A stretch of 64,000 bases of DNA from Talinum fruticosum (GCA_021018815.1 JAITYX010000003.1:12853501-12917500); one strand, 5' to 3'; counted from the stretch's first letter, positions 47,678 through 59,400 are shown. Program-made: numbers and translations. Notes: generated by a model not told the origin, from the letters alone.

Positions 47678-50125
47678 TACAGGAATTTTGCCACATAAGT
47701 CCATATGCAACATTTCAAGCACTTTAGATGTGGAAATAGTTTTGAAAGATTTGAAAGATGATCCGACTTGTTTCCCTTTAGTGCATGCTTCACAAATTTT
47801 ATCTTTCTTAAATGCACTCGTTAGGCAAACCTCGACCAAATCATGAGATGCAAGCTTTTTAATGGTGTGCATGCTAACAAGACCTAGTTTACGATATCAT
47901 GTCCAAGAATTATCATGCAGAGAAGCTCTTAAACAAGATAAGTTCTGACTTGGATCAAAAAGAGGAATAGTGTAGGTATTACCGGACCTTTGACCCGAGA
48001 GCTTAGTCTCCTTGGTAGTTGCATCGAAATATAGCAATTGGTTTGAGTGAATCTTACCTCTTGACCTTTGTCACACAGATTGAGAGATGCTTGAGTAGAT
48101 TGTACTTTAATCCCTTGACAAGGTAGACTGGGCGACCAGATTGTCTCCTTTTCTAGTCTTGCCTATCCCAACTATCTTGCCTTTGCAATCATCTCCAAAG
48201 GTGACTTTGCCTCCCTTGTACTCTTCTAACTCGGAAAAGAGTCTTGAATCTCCCGACATGTGGCGTGAGCAACCGCTGTCTAGGTACCAATGACCTTTGT
48301 CTTTTCTCGAGTTACCCGCAAGTCGAAACACACTAACCCTTCTCACTTCCTCTAACGAACCCATTAACTCCCTTTACTATGGTCCTTTTCGAGGAAGAAA
48401 ACTCTTGGGAACCCATATTTGAATAACTTTGGGTTTGGTCCGATTATGAGTCTTCCTTTTGAAAACCGAGTCTGTGTCTCTTTCTTTTGAAAATCTTTTC
48501 TTTTGTAAATCGGCGGAGAAGGTTTTCTCCTATAAGCTTGTCTGGTCTCAATCCTCCTTTCATTCTTATGAATGGGACCGTGCTCAGCCTTTTGAACTTT
48601 GAAGTTCTGGAATCCTTTTGAAAAGATATGAGTAGGAATTAGATTCCTTCTTTTTGTTAAAACCGAGTCCTTCCTTTCTGAAGGAAACACACCGAGAGCC
48701 TAAGAGCATGTCAAGGTTTTTCCGACCTTGAGTAAATTTCAAAACAAGTTCTTGAGACTCATTGAGTTTCTGTTTTAGATGCTCATTTTCTCTTCTAAGT
48801 GTCTCAGTCTCGGTCTCATTAGCTTGAGTACTAGTCTTAAGCTCTCTTAGAGTAAGTCTCGGTTTTTCAATTCATTTTTCAAAATAATGCTCTCGAAGTG
48901 AGTGACTCAAGTTGTTCTTTAAATTGGGAAGAATCAGAATTGGACTTTTCTTCCAAAGTATAAATATATTTAGCTAAATCAACTCTGGAAAACTAGAGGA
49001 AATATTCAATTACCTCTTGAGGATTAGTCTCCTCATTGTCCGAGTTATCGAGTCTAACTCGGATTCGGCTTCGAGTCCGATAGAACCATCGGACACTTTG
49101 AGTCGTCTAAGTCTTCATCTTCTTCGAGATGAATCTTCATCACTCCATGCGGCCATCATAGCCTTCTTCTTCTTTCTGTCCGTCTTTCTTCTTGGACAGT
49201 CTTTGACTATATGATCTTTGCTGCCACATTCAAAATAGCCGAGTTCTTAGTTAAAGATAACTTTGAAGGGGAAGAGTGTTTACCTTTTCTATCCTTCTTG
49301 TCTTTCTTGTTGAACTCTTCTCTTTGCCTTTTCTCCCATTTCTTGTGCTTCATCATTCTTTTGAAGCCTCGAGCAATGAGTGCCATGGGATCTTCTTTTG
49401 AGTCCGAGGAACTCGGATTTTCTCCTCTACTTTCACGAGGCCTTTAGCGCAATATTCTTTTTAGTGCTGACCTCGGTGTCCTCTTTTTCTAGATGGATCT
49501 CATAGGTGAGTAGCTTCCCAATGAGTTTGTCCGGCTTTAATAGTGAGAGTTTCGAGCTTCCTTGATGGCGGTTACCTTTGGACCACATCTTCTCTTGGAT
49601 AGACTTCTCGAATTTTTCCGCACATTTCTTCGTGGGATATCTTTCTACCCGGAGATTTAAGATTATTTGTAATCTCGGTGAAGCGTATGAAAATATCGGT
49701 GATGTTTTCTTTTGGCTCCATCTTGAACAGCTCGTATTTATGAAGATATTGACTTATCTTCACTTGTCTTACTTGACTCGTTCCTTCATATGTGTTGACA
49801 AGAGTGTTCGACACATCTTTGGCTACACTTTGTTGTATTCTTCCGAGCTGATGGCGCACATCGGAATATTCATCGCTTTAAAGTTCTTTCGAACTTTTCT
49901 CGCCTCTTTAGTGGTGTATTCGAATTTTGCTCTAGGCACGGGTTTTGTATCTTCCATCTTCGTTGGAATGTAGTTGCCTTCTTGTATGATGTTCCATTCA
50001 TCTTTATCGTGATCCAAGAGAAAGCATTCCATTAACTTCTTCCAATGCACAAAATTTAATCCTTTAAACTTTGGTGGTCCGCTAGAAGATCTTCCTTCAT
50101 CGAACTCTCCATTATTCGGAGCCAT
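47678..50125 (-). pseudogene. Copia gag, protease and pre-integrase region of the minus-strand element
   Basis: From 50125 the minus strand reads gag: 'FDEGRSSSGPPKFKGLNF' and 'WKKLMECFLLDHDKDEWNII', then 'VNTYEGTSQVRQVKIS', the pattern of the Copia gag (UBN2-type) domain. A zinc knuckle remnant with 'FECGSKDHIVKDCPRR' follows near 49200, then a hydrophilic, probably coiled-coil region (49010-48720) typical of Sireviruses. The protease reads 'WYLDSGCSRHMSGDSRLF' near 48290, with its catalytic Asp present. The pre-integrase region reads 'HTIKKLASHDLVE' and 'KICEACTKGKQVGSSF' (47870-47750). Several frameshifts separate these blocks. Confidence 0.88.
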
Positions 50126-50170
50126 TTGATCTTTAAACCTTTGGATTGTTAGATCCTTTCTAAAAGGCTA

Positions 50171-50182
50171 GGCTCGATACCA
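50171..50182 (-). promoter_or_regulatory. primer binding site of the minus-strand Copia
   Basis: Minus strand TGGTATCGAGCC, two bases after the LTR end; a one-base-gap variant of the initiator Met tRNA site, identical to that at 56413. Confidence 0.85.
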
Positions 50183-50184
50183 AT

Positions 50185-51162
50185 TAAAGGTTTGCTCGTG
50201 GAGAGTCTTGGTCACCCTAGAGCGAGGGTGAATAGGGTGATGAGGAAATTTTAGAAGAATGGAAGGGTTAAAGTTTAAATTGAATAATCAAGACAAGTGT
50301 GAGTCGAGATTGGACTCGTAAAAGTATGAACTCGCATTTACGTGGAAACCCTCTTGGGGCGAGAAAACCACGGCCAATGCTAATCCAAGCATCAAGTCAA
50401 ATCCACTATTTTGAATCCACAAAATATAGTAGAGTGACTCAACTAGAATTGCTCCCTTAAACAATTCCTAACAAAGTTTTCCTAGACATAGAAGTTCTCT
50501 TATTTGATCTACTACTTTCTAACCGAGGTAACCTTTACAGTTAGGGACAACCGAGCTAAGTTAACATTTACAACTCAGTCAAGGGACCTTACTTAGACAA
50601 GTAAGAAAGAGTATATGACTGATTACAAGACTTTACAACTCGGAAAAGTGTTAAGTACAAACTAGGAGTTGTAAGAATAAGAAGATTGAATGACTATTAT
50701 ACAGAGAGATATAATTTTAGCAATGCGTTTAACAATCTTCAAGTCTTGAAAGTTGGCTTCTATTTATAGATGACCTAGCAGATTAGCCATTGTGACTATC
50801 TTCTGAATAGAAGTCCTTTGTGACCGTTGTAATCGGTTCTTCGAGTCGCTCGAAAAGATCTCGTTGAAATGTGAACGTTGTGCAACGGCTCTTGACTTCT
50901 TAGGATGTCCCAATCCACCGGTGGTGTCCGAAAAGTAGGGTGAAAACCACCATTGAGCTTAATGTTGAAGATTTCCAGCTTTGGAAACAGCACAACCCCA
51001 CCATAGTGTCTCGGGCCTGGTTCGAAGTAAAAAGCCTTGTCTGCTGGTGATTGATAGCTTGAAGCCGGTTACTTTTGTAATTCAAAAATAGGATAACCTC
51101 ATTTAGATAACTCCGAGTTCTTGATAGTACTCGAATGATATAAATTCGAGTCCGAGTCTTCA
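50185..51162 (-). mobile_element. 5' LTR of the minus-strand Copia, short form
   Basis: 978 bp from TAAAGGTTTGC to GAGTCTTCA on the plus strand (minus TGAAGACTCGG...). TATA box at 50761-50768 (minus TATAAATA). It lacks about 600 bp present in the proximal part of the long-form LTRs at 31809 and 54815. Confidence 0.9.
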
Positions 51163-52389
51163 TCACCAAAATAAACAAATTTGATAATAAATTTATGTTT
51201 ATGACAAGTTTTTGAGGATAGCCGTACATCCAAAAATCTTTGCAATTATTCATAATTTTATTAAATTTTCTCCCTTTTGATCTTTAAACCATAAACCATA
51301 AATCTTATTTTTCGATACCCTAAACCATAAATTTTTCTATTTCCCCAAACCCTTAACCATAAATCTTTCTATTTCTCTAAACCCTAACCAAATTTGGAAA
51401 CAAATTTCGATAATTGGATAAATCAGTCCACTCCAACATCACCTCATCAAAATAAACAAATTTGGATTCAAATTTATCTTTATGCTAAGTTTTTGGGGAT
51501 TATATTATATCCAAAATTCTTTCTATTTCTATAAACCTTAAACAAATTTGGATACACTCTTTCGATTAACCATCCCAACTATCATTCTATTTCCCTATAT
51601 TAGTTAAATCCTAAATCCCTAAAGCTATTTCTGAAAATGTCAAACATTTCACGAATTTCCAACTTAACAAACTAAACAAATGTTACCCACATTCTCAATA
51701 AACGATTAAACATTTCAACGATCTCAAACATTACCCACATTCTCAATATTCAACTAAGTACCATAAATATATTCAACATTTAACTACGCCATTTTGCAAA
51801 TAATTTAAAGCAAAAAAATAAGAGAGGATAGAAATTCATATCGAAGAACGAAGACAACAGAGAGAGTGAGTGAGAGGCAAAAGGGAGAAGTAACCACAAT
51901 GACAGCGAGAGACGAGAGCGACAAGCAGGGACAGCTGACGGCTCGAGGATGGCAAGGAGAGCGACACCGGCGAGGAGAGTGTATCGGCGATAAGGGCGAT
52001 GAGAGTGAGCAAATCTAGATCTATAGTAGTGGATGAAAGCAAGTGAAGAAGGAGAGTAAGAGCAAGAATAGAGAGCAGATTGTGAAATTGGTGGTGACCA
52101 GCAGAAGATAGCAGCTTCTCGCATTTTAGGTTATCTCGGACATACATTTCATTATGGTTCAATTGGAGAACCGTTATAATGGAGGATTTATGAGTACAGC
52201 TTCTTTCACAAAACCAGAGTCAAAAGTTGACGGCTTGACATATGACTACGGTTCGATGAAAGAACCGTAGTCATATGTGTAATAAAAGACCGCTTATTTA
52301 TAAAAATGTCACCGCATTATTTTTCATGACGGTTTTTGCTTTTAACCGTCGTAAATCGCCCGTGATAAAAAGTCATATATGTAGTAGTG
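51163..52389. mobile_element. older LTR remainder and CACTA-like right end
   Basis: The left part resumes the interrupted LTR of the truncated Copia ('AAAATAAACAAATTTG'). A similar stretch, 'CCAACATCACCTCATCAAAATAAAC', recurs at about 51434, indicating a local duplication of the insertion site. The right part ends GTAGTAGTG at 52389, the reverse complement of a CACTA terminus, with subterminal ACGACGG/CCGTCGT-type motifs and a long hairpin at 52238-52278. GA-rich low-complexity sequence lies at 51840-51980. No transposase sequence was seen. Confidence 0.5.
52238..52278. repeat. perfect 17-bp inverted repeat
   Basis: ACATATGACTACGGTTC, seven-base loop, GAACCGTAGTCATATGT. It lies about 110 bp inside the CACTA-like terminus. 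Confidence 0.9.
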
Positions 52390-53070
52390 TATAGCTTGGG
52401 CGATGTGGTCCGCTCGAAATGATTGTTGTGTTCAACAGAGGAGAGCCAAATCGAGAAGTCGGTACAGGACTATCTCGAACCTAGTTCGTGACTCCCAAAT
52501 CTACAAGGAACGCATGACGGTCGCCTAGCCACCGAGCAAGACAATTACTTTGCCTAGTTGGGAACCCCCACCAATAAAAATGGTGACAATCAATACCCAT
52601 GCATTTGTTCCCTAGAATGCTAACATCGGTTTTGGTTTCTCAATTAGCGATGAGAAAGGCAAAATTCTTGCGATTGACAATCGGCGCTCGGAGATGAAAT
52701 AGAGTGTTGAAGAAGAGGAAGCAGATGCGGTTCTTTTTGGTGTTACTAAGGTCATGGAAGGGGGATGCAACAAGGCAATTATGAAAGTGATTCTTTTAGC
52801 CTCATCTCTAAACTCCACTCAGGAAAGAAGGGATGAGCCCTACTAGATCTAATTTTGGAGGATATTAGACAAGTATGTTAGTTGTTTTGATACTTTACTA
52901 GCTTGCCATGTTAAAAGAGAGGGAATACTGTAGCTCATTTAATTGTGCATCTAAAACCAAAGAATTGGCTAGAATAAATGTATTATGAAATTTTTCCCCA
53001 AGGGGTGTTAACCCTTAGGGAACTTGACTTAATCTAAGTTTCACCCCTTTTTCTTTAAAAAAAAAAGTTC
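52390..53070 (+). pseudogene. LINE (L1-type) 3' end: RNase H-like domain and poly(A)
   Basis: One frame, with only five or six stops, reads across the whole segment: 'WAMWSARNDCCVQQRR' (about 52395), 'IGFGFSISDEKGKILAID' (about 52625), 'EADAVLFGVTKVMEGGCN' (about 52710), 'HVKREGNTVAHLIVHLKP' (about 52910), 'YYEIFPQGVL' (about 52985). These are the conserved blocks of the C-terminal RNase H-like domain of plant L1 ORF2 proteins. An A10 run at 53057-53066 is the likely poly(A) tail. The reverse transcriptase and endonuclease are absent here. It directly abuts the CACTA terminus at 52389. Confidence 0.85.
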
Positions 53071-53108
53071 CATTTATCCTTTTTTATCTTTATGCATGAT
53101 TTCAAAAC

Positions 53109-54214
53109 CGTAACGCCCCCAATTACCATTACCTAATAATCCCTAATTAGAGAGTATTATGTATGGTCGCAGTGGAAAGTAATGATCGGAGACGTTACCG
53201 CCATCCTAAAAAATAGGACCAGGCTAAATAAGAAAAATAAAAATAAAAAAATAAAATTTGTGAATCTAACTATTACATTTTAATTGGGTGTCGATAAGGG
53301 TAAATACTTACAACCCAAGTAGTTAAGCCATACTTCATATTTAAACAAGGACTAAAATACAATTCAGTGACTTAATCGCATATGTTTTTACATAATCCAT
53401 ATATTTGTCTATTTCAAAAGATAATAGGCAACATTTAAAAATTCCCAAAATCATACCCAAGCCACGGTTGATGGTAAAATCACTCGTGAGCATCGTAACC
53501 AAAAATACAAATGTCTAGCTATGTTTTGCCTTTGTCAAACTTGGTAGGCAATGGACTACTGTTCACCGATGCTTTTCCTAAAACAAAAACAAGTAAAATA
53601 TTTTGAAGAATGGATCGAAACTCAGTACGAACATTCCTACACAGTCAAAATTGTTTTGAAACATTTTAATTGGGCATGGGCATTTCAATTCATTTTAGTT
53701 CGAAATCAGATGGGGTAGGACATTAGTGAAACTTTCTTGCGAGTTATTATCCGTAGTGGAACCCCACTATATAATTAATGCGATCTTTGAGTAAGGTGCA
53801 CACCTCCCGGGTCGACCGAGAACCCAAGTTAAAGCCGCGGGTGGAAGTGAAGGGTGTAAACCCTAATAATTGGTAATTGACGGGGCTAATTAGTTAGGTG
53901 ACAAAACTTAATTTGCAATTGATTCATTGTTAGTTATACATATTACAAAAAATATTGTAATTTGCTAGGACATGTTAATTTTCGAAAAGTATAGGCAATG
54001 AATGCACCCGAATTTAAAATATTTTTCTCGACCTTATGAAATATTAATTTAGCCGCTTGTCGATATAACTTGTTTAAGAAATTAGTTAGGCTAATTCATT
54101 GATTTTTACATAATGTTGATTTATCAATTTACTTAGACCAAAATATTTTTAATGAAATTTTATTTACACTTTAGCTATTGCAATTTGTTTAACAAACAAA
54201 ACTAAACTTCTAAC

Positions 54215-54280
<66 letters not shown>

Positions 54281-54600
54281 GACTATTATTATTACTAATT
54301 AATTAACTACCTTAAATTTGATTAATTATGTCAAACCCAAATATTACTTTCAATCCTTGTCATTAACTCCTTTTTTTTTTTATAGAAATTAACTCCTTTT
54401 TCAGTTCATCATCTATTTCATAAATTAATTAATCTATTTCATAAATTAACTAATCTACTCAAATTTAAACTTACTTTTTAACTTATTATTTTTTCAACCC
54501 CAAGCTCATTTGAAAATTTTCCTTCAACAAAACCACATCCAAAAACAATTAGGGATAATTTAATTTACTCAAAATTATAGTGAAACAACTCTGTAGAAAC
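53109..54600 (-). mobile_element. probable LTR-type remnant in reverse orientation
   Basis: CGTAACGCCCCC at 53109 resembles the reverse complement of the GGGGCGTTACA terminus of the LTR at 39270-42152. The following 'GCAGTGGAAAG..ATCGG' and 'CGTTACCGCC' also have counterparts in that LTR's distal end in reverse. The right boundary was not found and no target duplication could be checked. No coding sequence was recognised. Confidence 0.4.
54216..54279 (+). repeat. (ATT)n microsatellite
   Basis: About 21 uninterrupted ATT units, 64 bp, followed by a short imperfect extension. Confidence 0.97.
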
Positions 54601-54814
54601 CACGACCTGACCCGGAGGGCCCCACTGAACTTCCCCACTTGTGTCGGGTCTCTATCTTTATTTAAAGGATTGATTTTGAAGATGGTTTTAGAAAGTCGAT
54701 TTTTGAATGTGGGGATGAACCTTTAATTAAGATTTTTGAATTTTATTAAATCAAGTTGAAATGAATTAAATAAGATTTGATTGGCGATTTTATTAATCAT
54801 TTTATTTTAGCAAT

Positions 54815-56410
54815 TGAAGACTCGGACTTTATACTTACACTTTTCTTAGTTCCATCGAGGAATCAGGTATAAGACTTCATCTCTTGTAGGGTTTTGATTT
54901 CAAGTCATTCCATGTGGCTTAGAAACTTTTTTGAGTGATATAACATTTTCTTTGAGTGTTATAGAAACTATTATATATGTTTATGCCTCACTCGATCGAC
55001 TCAAAAGCATATTTCTACATGCGACTTCACACTCAATTTTGAGTCACTCAACCCTTAGATATATCGCATGTTCAAACACTTTATTTCACGCACATAAACA
55101 CGAGTCCGACTTCATGTTACAGGAATTACATTGCTAATTTACTATTCCAAGTCGAGCATATTTAGTTTGAACTTTGTTTAGTCTAGATCAAGTTTGTTTA
55201 CTCCGATCTTCTACTTTGACTTGATTATCTTCTAGACTGATTAAGATGGAATTTTGAGTATCATGGATATTAGACTCGAAAATTCTATTCCTTTTCCGAC
55301 TCGAGATAATTAGTCACTTAATTATCTTAATTATATTATTATCCGTGTCAAATCTTGGACCAAAGTATTTTATACTTTGAGAACCAAATTGATTTACTTT
55401 TGTAGGTTATTCAAACGAGGCTATCCTAATTTTGAATTACAAAAGTAACCGGCTTCAAAACGTCAAATCACCAGCAGACAAGACTTTTTCCACCTCGACC
55501 TAGCCCCGAGACATCGTGTCGGGGTTGTCTCGTTTCCAAAGCTGGAAATCTGCAACACTAAGCTCAACGGTGGTTTCCACCTTATTTTTCAAGACACCAC
55601 CAAGTGGTTTTGAGACTTCCAAAGGAGTCGAGAGCCGTTGCCCAACGTTCATATCTCAACGGATATTTTCTAAGTGACTCGGAAAATCCATTACAATGGT
55701 CACAAGGGACTTCTAGTCAGAAGATGGACACAACGGCTAAGCTCGCTTGGTCATCTATAAATATAAGCAAACTTCCAAGGCTTGAAGATTGCTTGAACCA
55801 ATTGTTAATACACATACTTGAACAAAAGTCATTGTATTCATTCTTAATCTTCTACTTACAACTCCAATTCTGTATTTATTATTTCTCCGAGTTGTTAAGG
55901 TCTTGTACTCGATTACAAACACTCTATTTGTTACTCTCTAAGTAAGGTCCTTTGACCGAGCCGTAAGGGTTAACTCGAGTCGGTTGTCCCTAACTGTAAG
56001 GGTTATCTCGGTTAGGAAGTACTAGATCGGATAAGGGAATTTCGAGTCTAGGAAAAACTTGTAAGGAGTTGTTTAAGGGAGCAACTCGGTTCATCGTATT
56101 TTGTGGACTCAAAATAGTGGATTTGACTTCGTGCTTGGATTAGCACGGTCCGTGGTTTTCCGCCCCGGGAGGGTTTCCACGTACTTTCGAGTTATTACGT
56201 TTCGAGTGCATTATAAACTCGGACACTTTCGAATTCTGCATAATCTGTTTCTTCACTCTTCACTCGAATTATGAGTTAGTACTTTTCCGAGCTCATCCTT
56301 GACTGTCGCTCACCTCGGATTCATATCTATTTTAAATTTCAAGCAAATTTCATCATCACCCTATTCACCCTCCTCTAGGGTGACTTAGACTCTCCCGGAG
56401 CAAACCTTCA
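54815..56410 (+). mobile_element. 5' LTR of the plus-strand Copia, long form
   Basis: 1596 bp from TGAAGACTCGGAC to GAGCAAACCTTCA, with TATA box TATAAATA at 55756-55763. It is full-length homologous to the solo LTRs at 10827-12361 and 31809-33410. Confidence 0.92.
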
Positions 56411-56412
56411 AT

Positions 56413-56424
56413 TGGTATCGAGCC
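56413..56424 (+). promoter_or_regulatory. primer binding site of the plus-strand Copia
   Basis: TGGTATCGAGCC two bases after the LTR, as at 50171-50182. Confidence 0.85.
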
Positions 56425-56468
56425 TAGCCTTTCGTAAAAATCTAACCATCCAAATGTTTAAAGATCAA

Positions 56469-57490
56469 ATGGCTCAAAACAACGAAGAGTTCGATGAAGG
56501 AAGATCCTGCAGCGAGACCACCAAAGTTCAAAGGATCTAACTTCGTGCACTTGGAAGAAACTCATGGAATGTTATCTCGCTAGATCATGATGAGGATGTT
56601 AGGAACATCATACAAGTAGACAACTACATTCCCATGAAGACGGAAGAAACAAGACTCGTACCCAAGACAAAGGCCGAGTTCACTCGCTGATGAAGCGGAG
56701 AAGTTCGAAAGAACTTCAAGGCAATGAACATTCCGATGTGCGCCATCAGCTCGGAAGAATACAACCGAGTGTCCGCTCTGTGATATAGCCAAAGAAGTAT
56801 GGGACACGCTGGTCAACACCTATGAAGGCACAAGCCAGGTCGGATAAGTGAAGATAAGTCAATATCTTCATAAGTATGAGCTGTTCAAGATGGAGCCGAA
56901 GAAAACATCACTCGGATGTTAATTCGCTTTACCGAGAGGCTCGTAACTTGTCTCTACTAAAGCCGGACGAACTCATTGGGAAGTTCTCACCCATGAGATC
57001 CACCTCGAAGAGGAGGATGCAGAGGTCGACACCAAAAAGAACATTGCGGCGAAAGCCTAAAAACTAGAGAAGTAGAACCGAGTTCTTCCGACTCGGAAGA
57101 GGATCCCATGGCACTTATCGCTAGAGGCTTCAAGAGAATGATGAAGCATAAGAGATGGGATAAGAAGCCAAGAGAAGAGTTCTATAAGAAAGACAAGAAG
57201 GATAGAAAAGGTAAATACTCTTCCCCTTCAAAGTTATCTTTGACTAAGAATTCCGGTCGTTTTGAATGTGGCGAGCAAGGAACACATAGTCAAGGACTGT
57301 CCTAAGAGAGAAAGGGACAGAAGAAAGAAAAAAGGCTATGATGGCCACATGGAGTGACGAGGACTCATTAGAAGAAGACGAGGACTCGGATGACTCAAAG
57401 TGTCCGATGGCACTTTGTGATTCGAAGTGGAAACAGAGTCGGACACGGATCAATCGGACAATGAGGAAGCAAATCCTCAAGAGATAATTA
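56469..57490 (+). pseudogene. Copia gag of the plus-strand element
   Basis: The ATG at 56469 matches the start of the minus-strand copy. Readable blocks are 'NNEEFDEGRS', 'WNVISLDHDEDVRNIIQ', 'KAMNIPMCAISSEEYN', 'ISQYLHKYELFKMEPK' and 'RFTERLVTCLY..PDELIGK'. The last corresponds to the DELIG block of SIRE/Maximus-type gag. A zinc knuckle remnant ('FECGEQGTH', then 'IVKDCPKR' in another frame) lies near 57260-57305. At least six frameshifts are needed to follow it. Gag would form the particle; this copy cannot. Confidence 0.82.
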
Positions 57491-58200
57491 AATACTTACT
57501 CAAATTTTTCCAAAGTTGATTTACCAAGTATATTTTCACTTTGGAAGAGAAGTCCAATTCTGATTTTTCTTATTTTAAAGAACAACTTGAATTACTTTCT
57601 TTTGAGAGCATTTCTTTAAAAAATGAGTTGGAAAAACCGAGACTTACACTCGAGAGAACTCAAGACTAGTACTCAAACCAATGAGACCGAGACCGAGTTA
57701 CTCGTAAAAGAAAATGACCAACTAAAGCAAAAGCTCAACGAGTCTCAAGATCTTGTTTTAAAATTTACTCAAGGTCGAAGAACCTTGATATGCTCTTGGG
57801 ATCTCAATGTGTCTCGTTTAGAAAAGAAGGTCTTGGTTTTAATAAAGAGGAGGAATCCAATTCCTACTCGGAGCTTTTCAAAAAGGATTCCGTAATCGTA
57901 AACTTCTAGAAGGTCGAGCACGGTCCCATTCATAAAAATGAAAGGAGGACTGAGCCTGCACCAGCTTACAAGAGAAAATCATCTTCACCGGTTTATAAGA
58001 GAGAAGCTTTTCAAAAGAAAGAGACACGGACTCAGTTCTCTAAGTGGAAGACTCAGAATCGGACCAAACCCAAAGTCATTCAAATCGGGTTACGAAAAAC
58101 CTTCTTCCTTAGAAAAGGACTACAGTTAAGAGTGTTACTTGGGTTCGTTAGAGGAAGTGAGAAGGGTTAGTTTATCTCTATTTTGCAGGCCACTTAGAAA
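57491..58200 (+). pseudogene. Copia coiled-coil spacer between gag and protease
   Basis: The region reads hydrophilic, heptad-like sequence ('LVKENDQLKQKLNESQDLVLK', about 57695) and then a Lys/Arg/Ser-rich spacer. The same region in the minus-strand element lies at 48364-49010. Sirevirus gag proteins are known for coiled-coil segments. The frame is broken at several points. Confidence 0.6.
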
Positions 58201-59400
58201 AGATCAACAGGGCATTGGTACCTTGACAAGTGGATGCTCACACCACATGTCACGAGATTCAAGACTCTTTTCCGAGTTAGAAGAGTACAAAGGAGGAAAG
58301 TCACATTTGGAGATGACAGCAAAGACAAGATAATTGGGATAGGCAAGATTAGAAAAGGAAGCAATCTTGTCAGCCCAAGTATACCTTGTCAAAGGGTTAA
58401 AGTACAACCCGCTTAGCATTTCTCAATTGTGTGATAAAGGTCAAGAGGTAAGATTCACTCAAACCAACTGTTATATTTCGATGACATTACCAAGGAGATT
58501 AAACTCTCGGGTAAGAGATCGGGTAACACTTACATTATTTCTCTTTTTGACCCGAGTCGAATTTATCTTGTTTAAAAGCATCACTTCTTGATGACTCATG
58601 GACATGGCATCGTACATTAGGTCATGTTAGTATGCATACTATTAAGAAATCGGCATCTCATGGTTTAGTCGGAGGATTGCCTAATTGTGCTTTTAAGAAA
58701 GATAAAATTTGTGAAGTATACACAAAAGGGAAACAAGTCGGATCATCTTTCAAATCTCTAAAGACAGCTTCCACATCCAAGGTGCTTGAAATGCTACATA
58801 TGGACTTATGTGGTGAAATCCCTGTTAAGAGTCTTGGAGGTAAATCATATGTACTGGTTATTGTTGATGATTACTCATGATTTACCTGGGTGTGTTTTCT
58901 TAAGCACAAAAATGAAGCATTCAAAGAGTTCAGCAAGTCGTGCGTGAAAAATCCAACTTGAGTCTCGGACTTAGATCTAGAGAATTCGAATTGACCATGG
59001 AAGGGAGTTCGACTACTCGGAATTTGCAGAGTTTTGTGACAAGAATGGTATTTCCCACAACTTCTCAAGCACCAAGAACTCCACAACAAAATGGAGTAGT
59101 GGAGAGAAAGAACAGAACTCTTGAAGAAATAGCTAGGACAATGATGATTGAACATAATCTACCCTACTATTTACGGGCTAAGGCAGCAAACACCGCAAAC
59201 TACACCTTGAATAGATGCCTCATTAGACCCATCCTGAAGAAAACACCATACGAGCTCCACAAAGGGAAGAAAGCCAATATCTCATACTTCAAACCCTTTG
59301 GATGTAAGTGCTTTGTTCGTAACAATGGTAAGGATCACTCGACCAAGTTTGATGCTCGGTCGAGATGAAGGCATATTTCGGGTTATTTTTCTCATAGCAA
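58201..59400 (+). pseudogene. Copia protease and integrase of the plus-strand element
   Basis: The protease block near 58215 reads 'SGCSHHMSRDSRLFSEL', but an extra base directly before it separates the catalytic Asp from the rest. The pre-integrase zinc region reads 'HTIKKSASHGLVG' and 'KICEVYTKGKQVG' (second Cys lost). The integrase core reads 'MLHMDLCGEIPVKSLGG' and 'VLVIVDDYS' then a stop at 58878, later 'NGVVERKNRTLEEIARTM' (catalytic Glu, about 59100) and 'YFKPFGCKCFVRNNGK' (about 59290). An inserted base near 59362 shifts the frame again. Confidence 0.87.

Larger units (their letters stand above)
31382..51162 (-). mobile_element. complete Sirevirus-like Copia element with three nested insertions
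   Basis: On the minus strand it reads 5' LTR (51162-50185), PBS, gag, protease, integrase, reverse transcriptase, RNase H, third ORF, polypurine tract and 3' LTR (33960-31382). Flanking 5-bp sequences are TCATC (31377-31381) and TCACC (51163-51167), a one-mismatch duplication. Three later insertions interrupt it: 31809-33410, 39270-42152 and 42264-47672. Removing them leaves about 9.9 kb, the usual Sirevirus size. The initiator-Met-type PBS, CATCAAAAGGGGGAGAT tract and gag type support that lineage. Every coding region is broken, so it is not autonomous. Confidence 0.9.

Noticed and set aside
4913..52389. One CACTA element running from 4913 to 52389
   Set aside because: The two ends have different subterminal repeats and bracket the isoamylase gene and many unrelated elements, so they are not partners.
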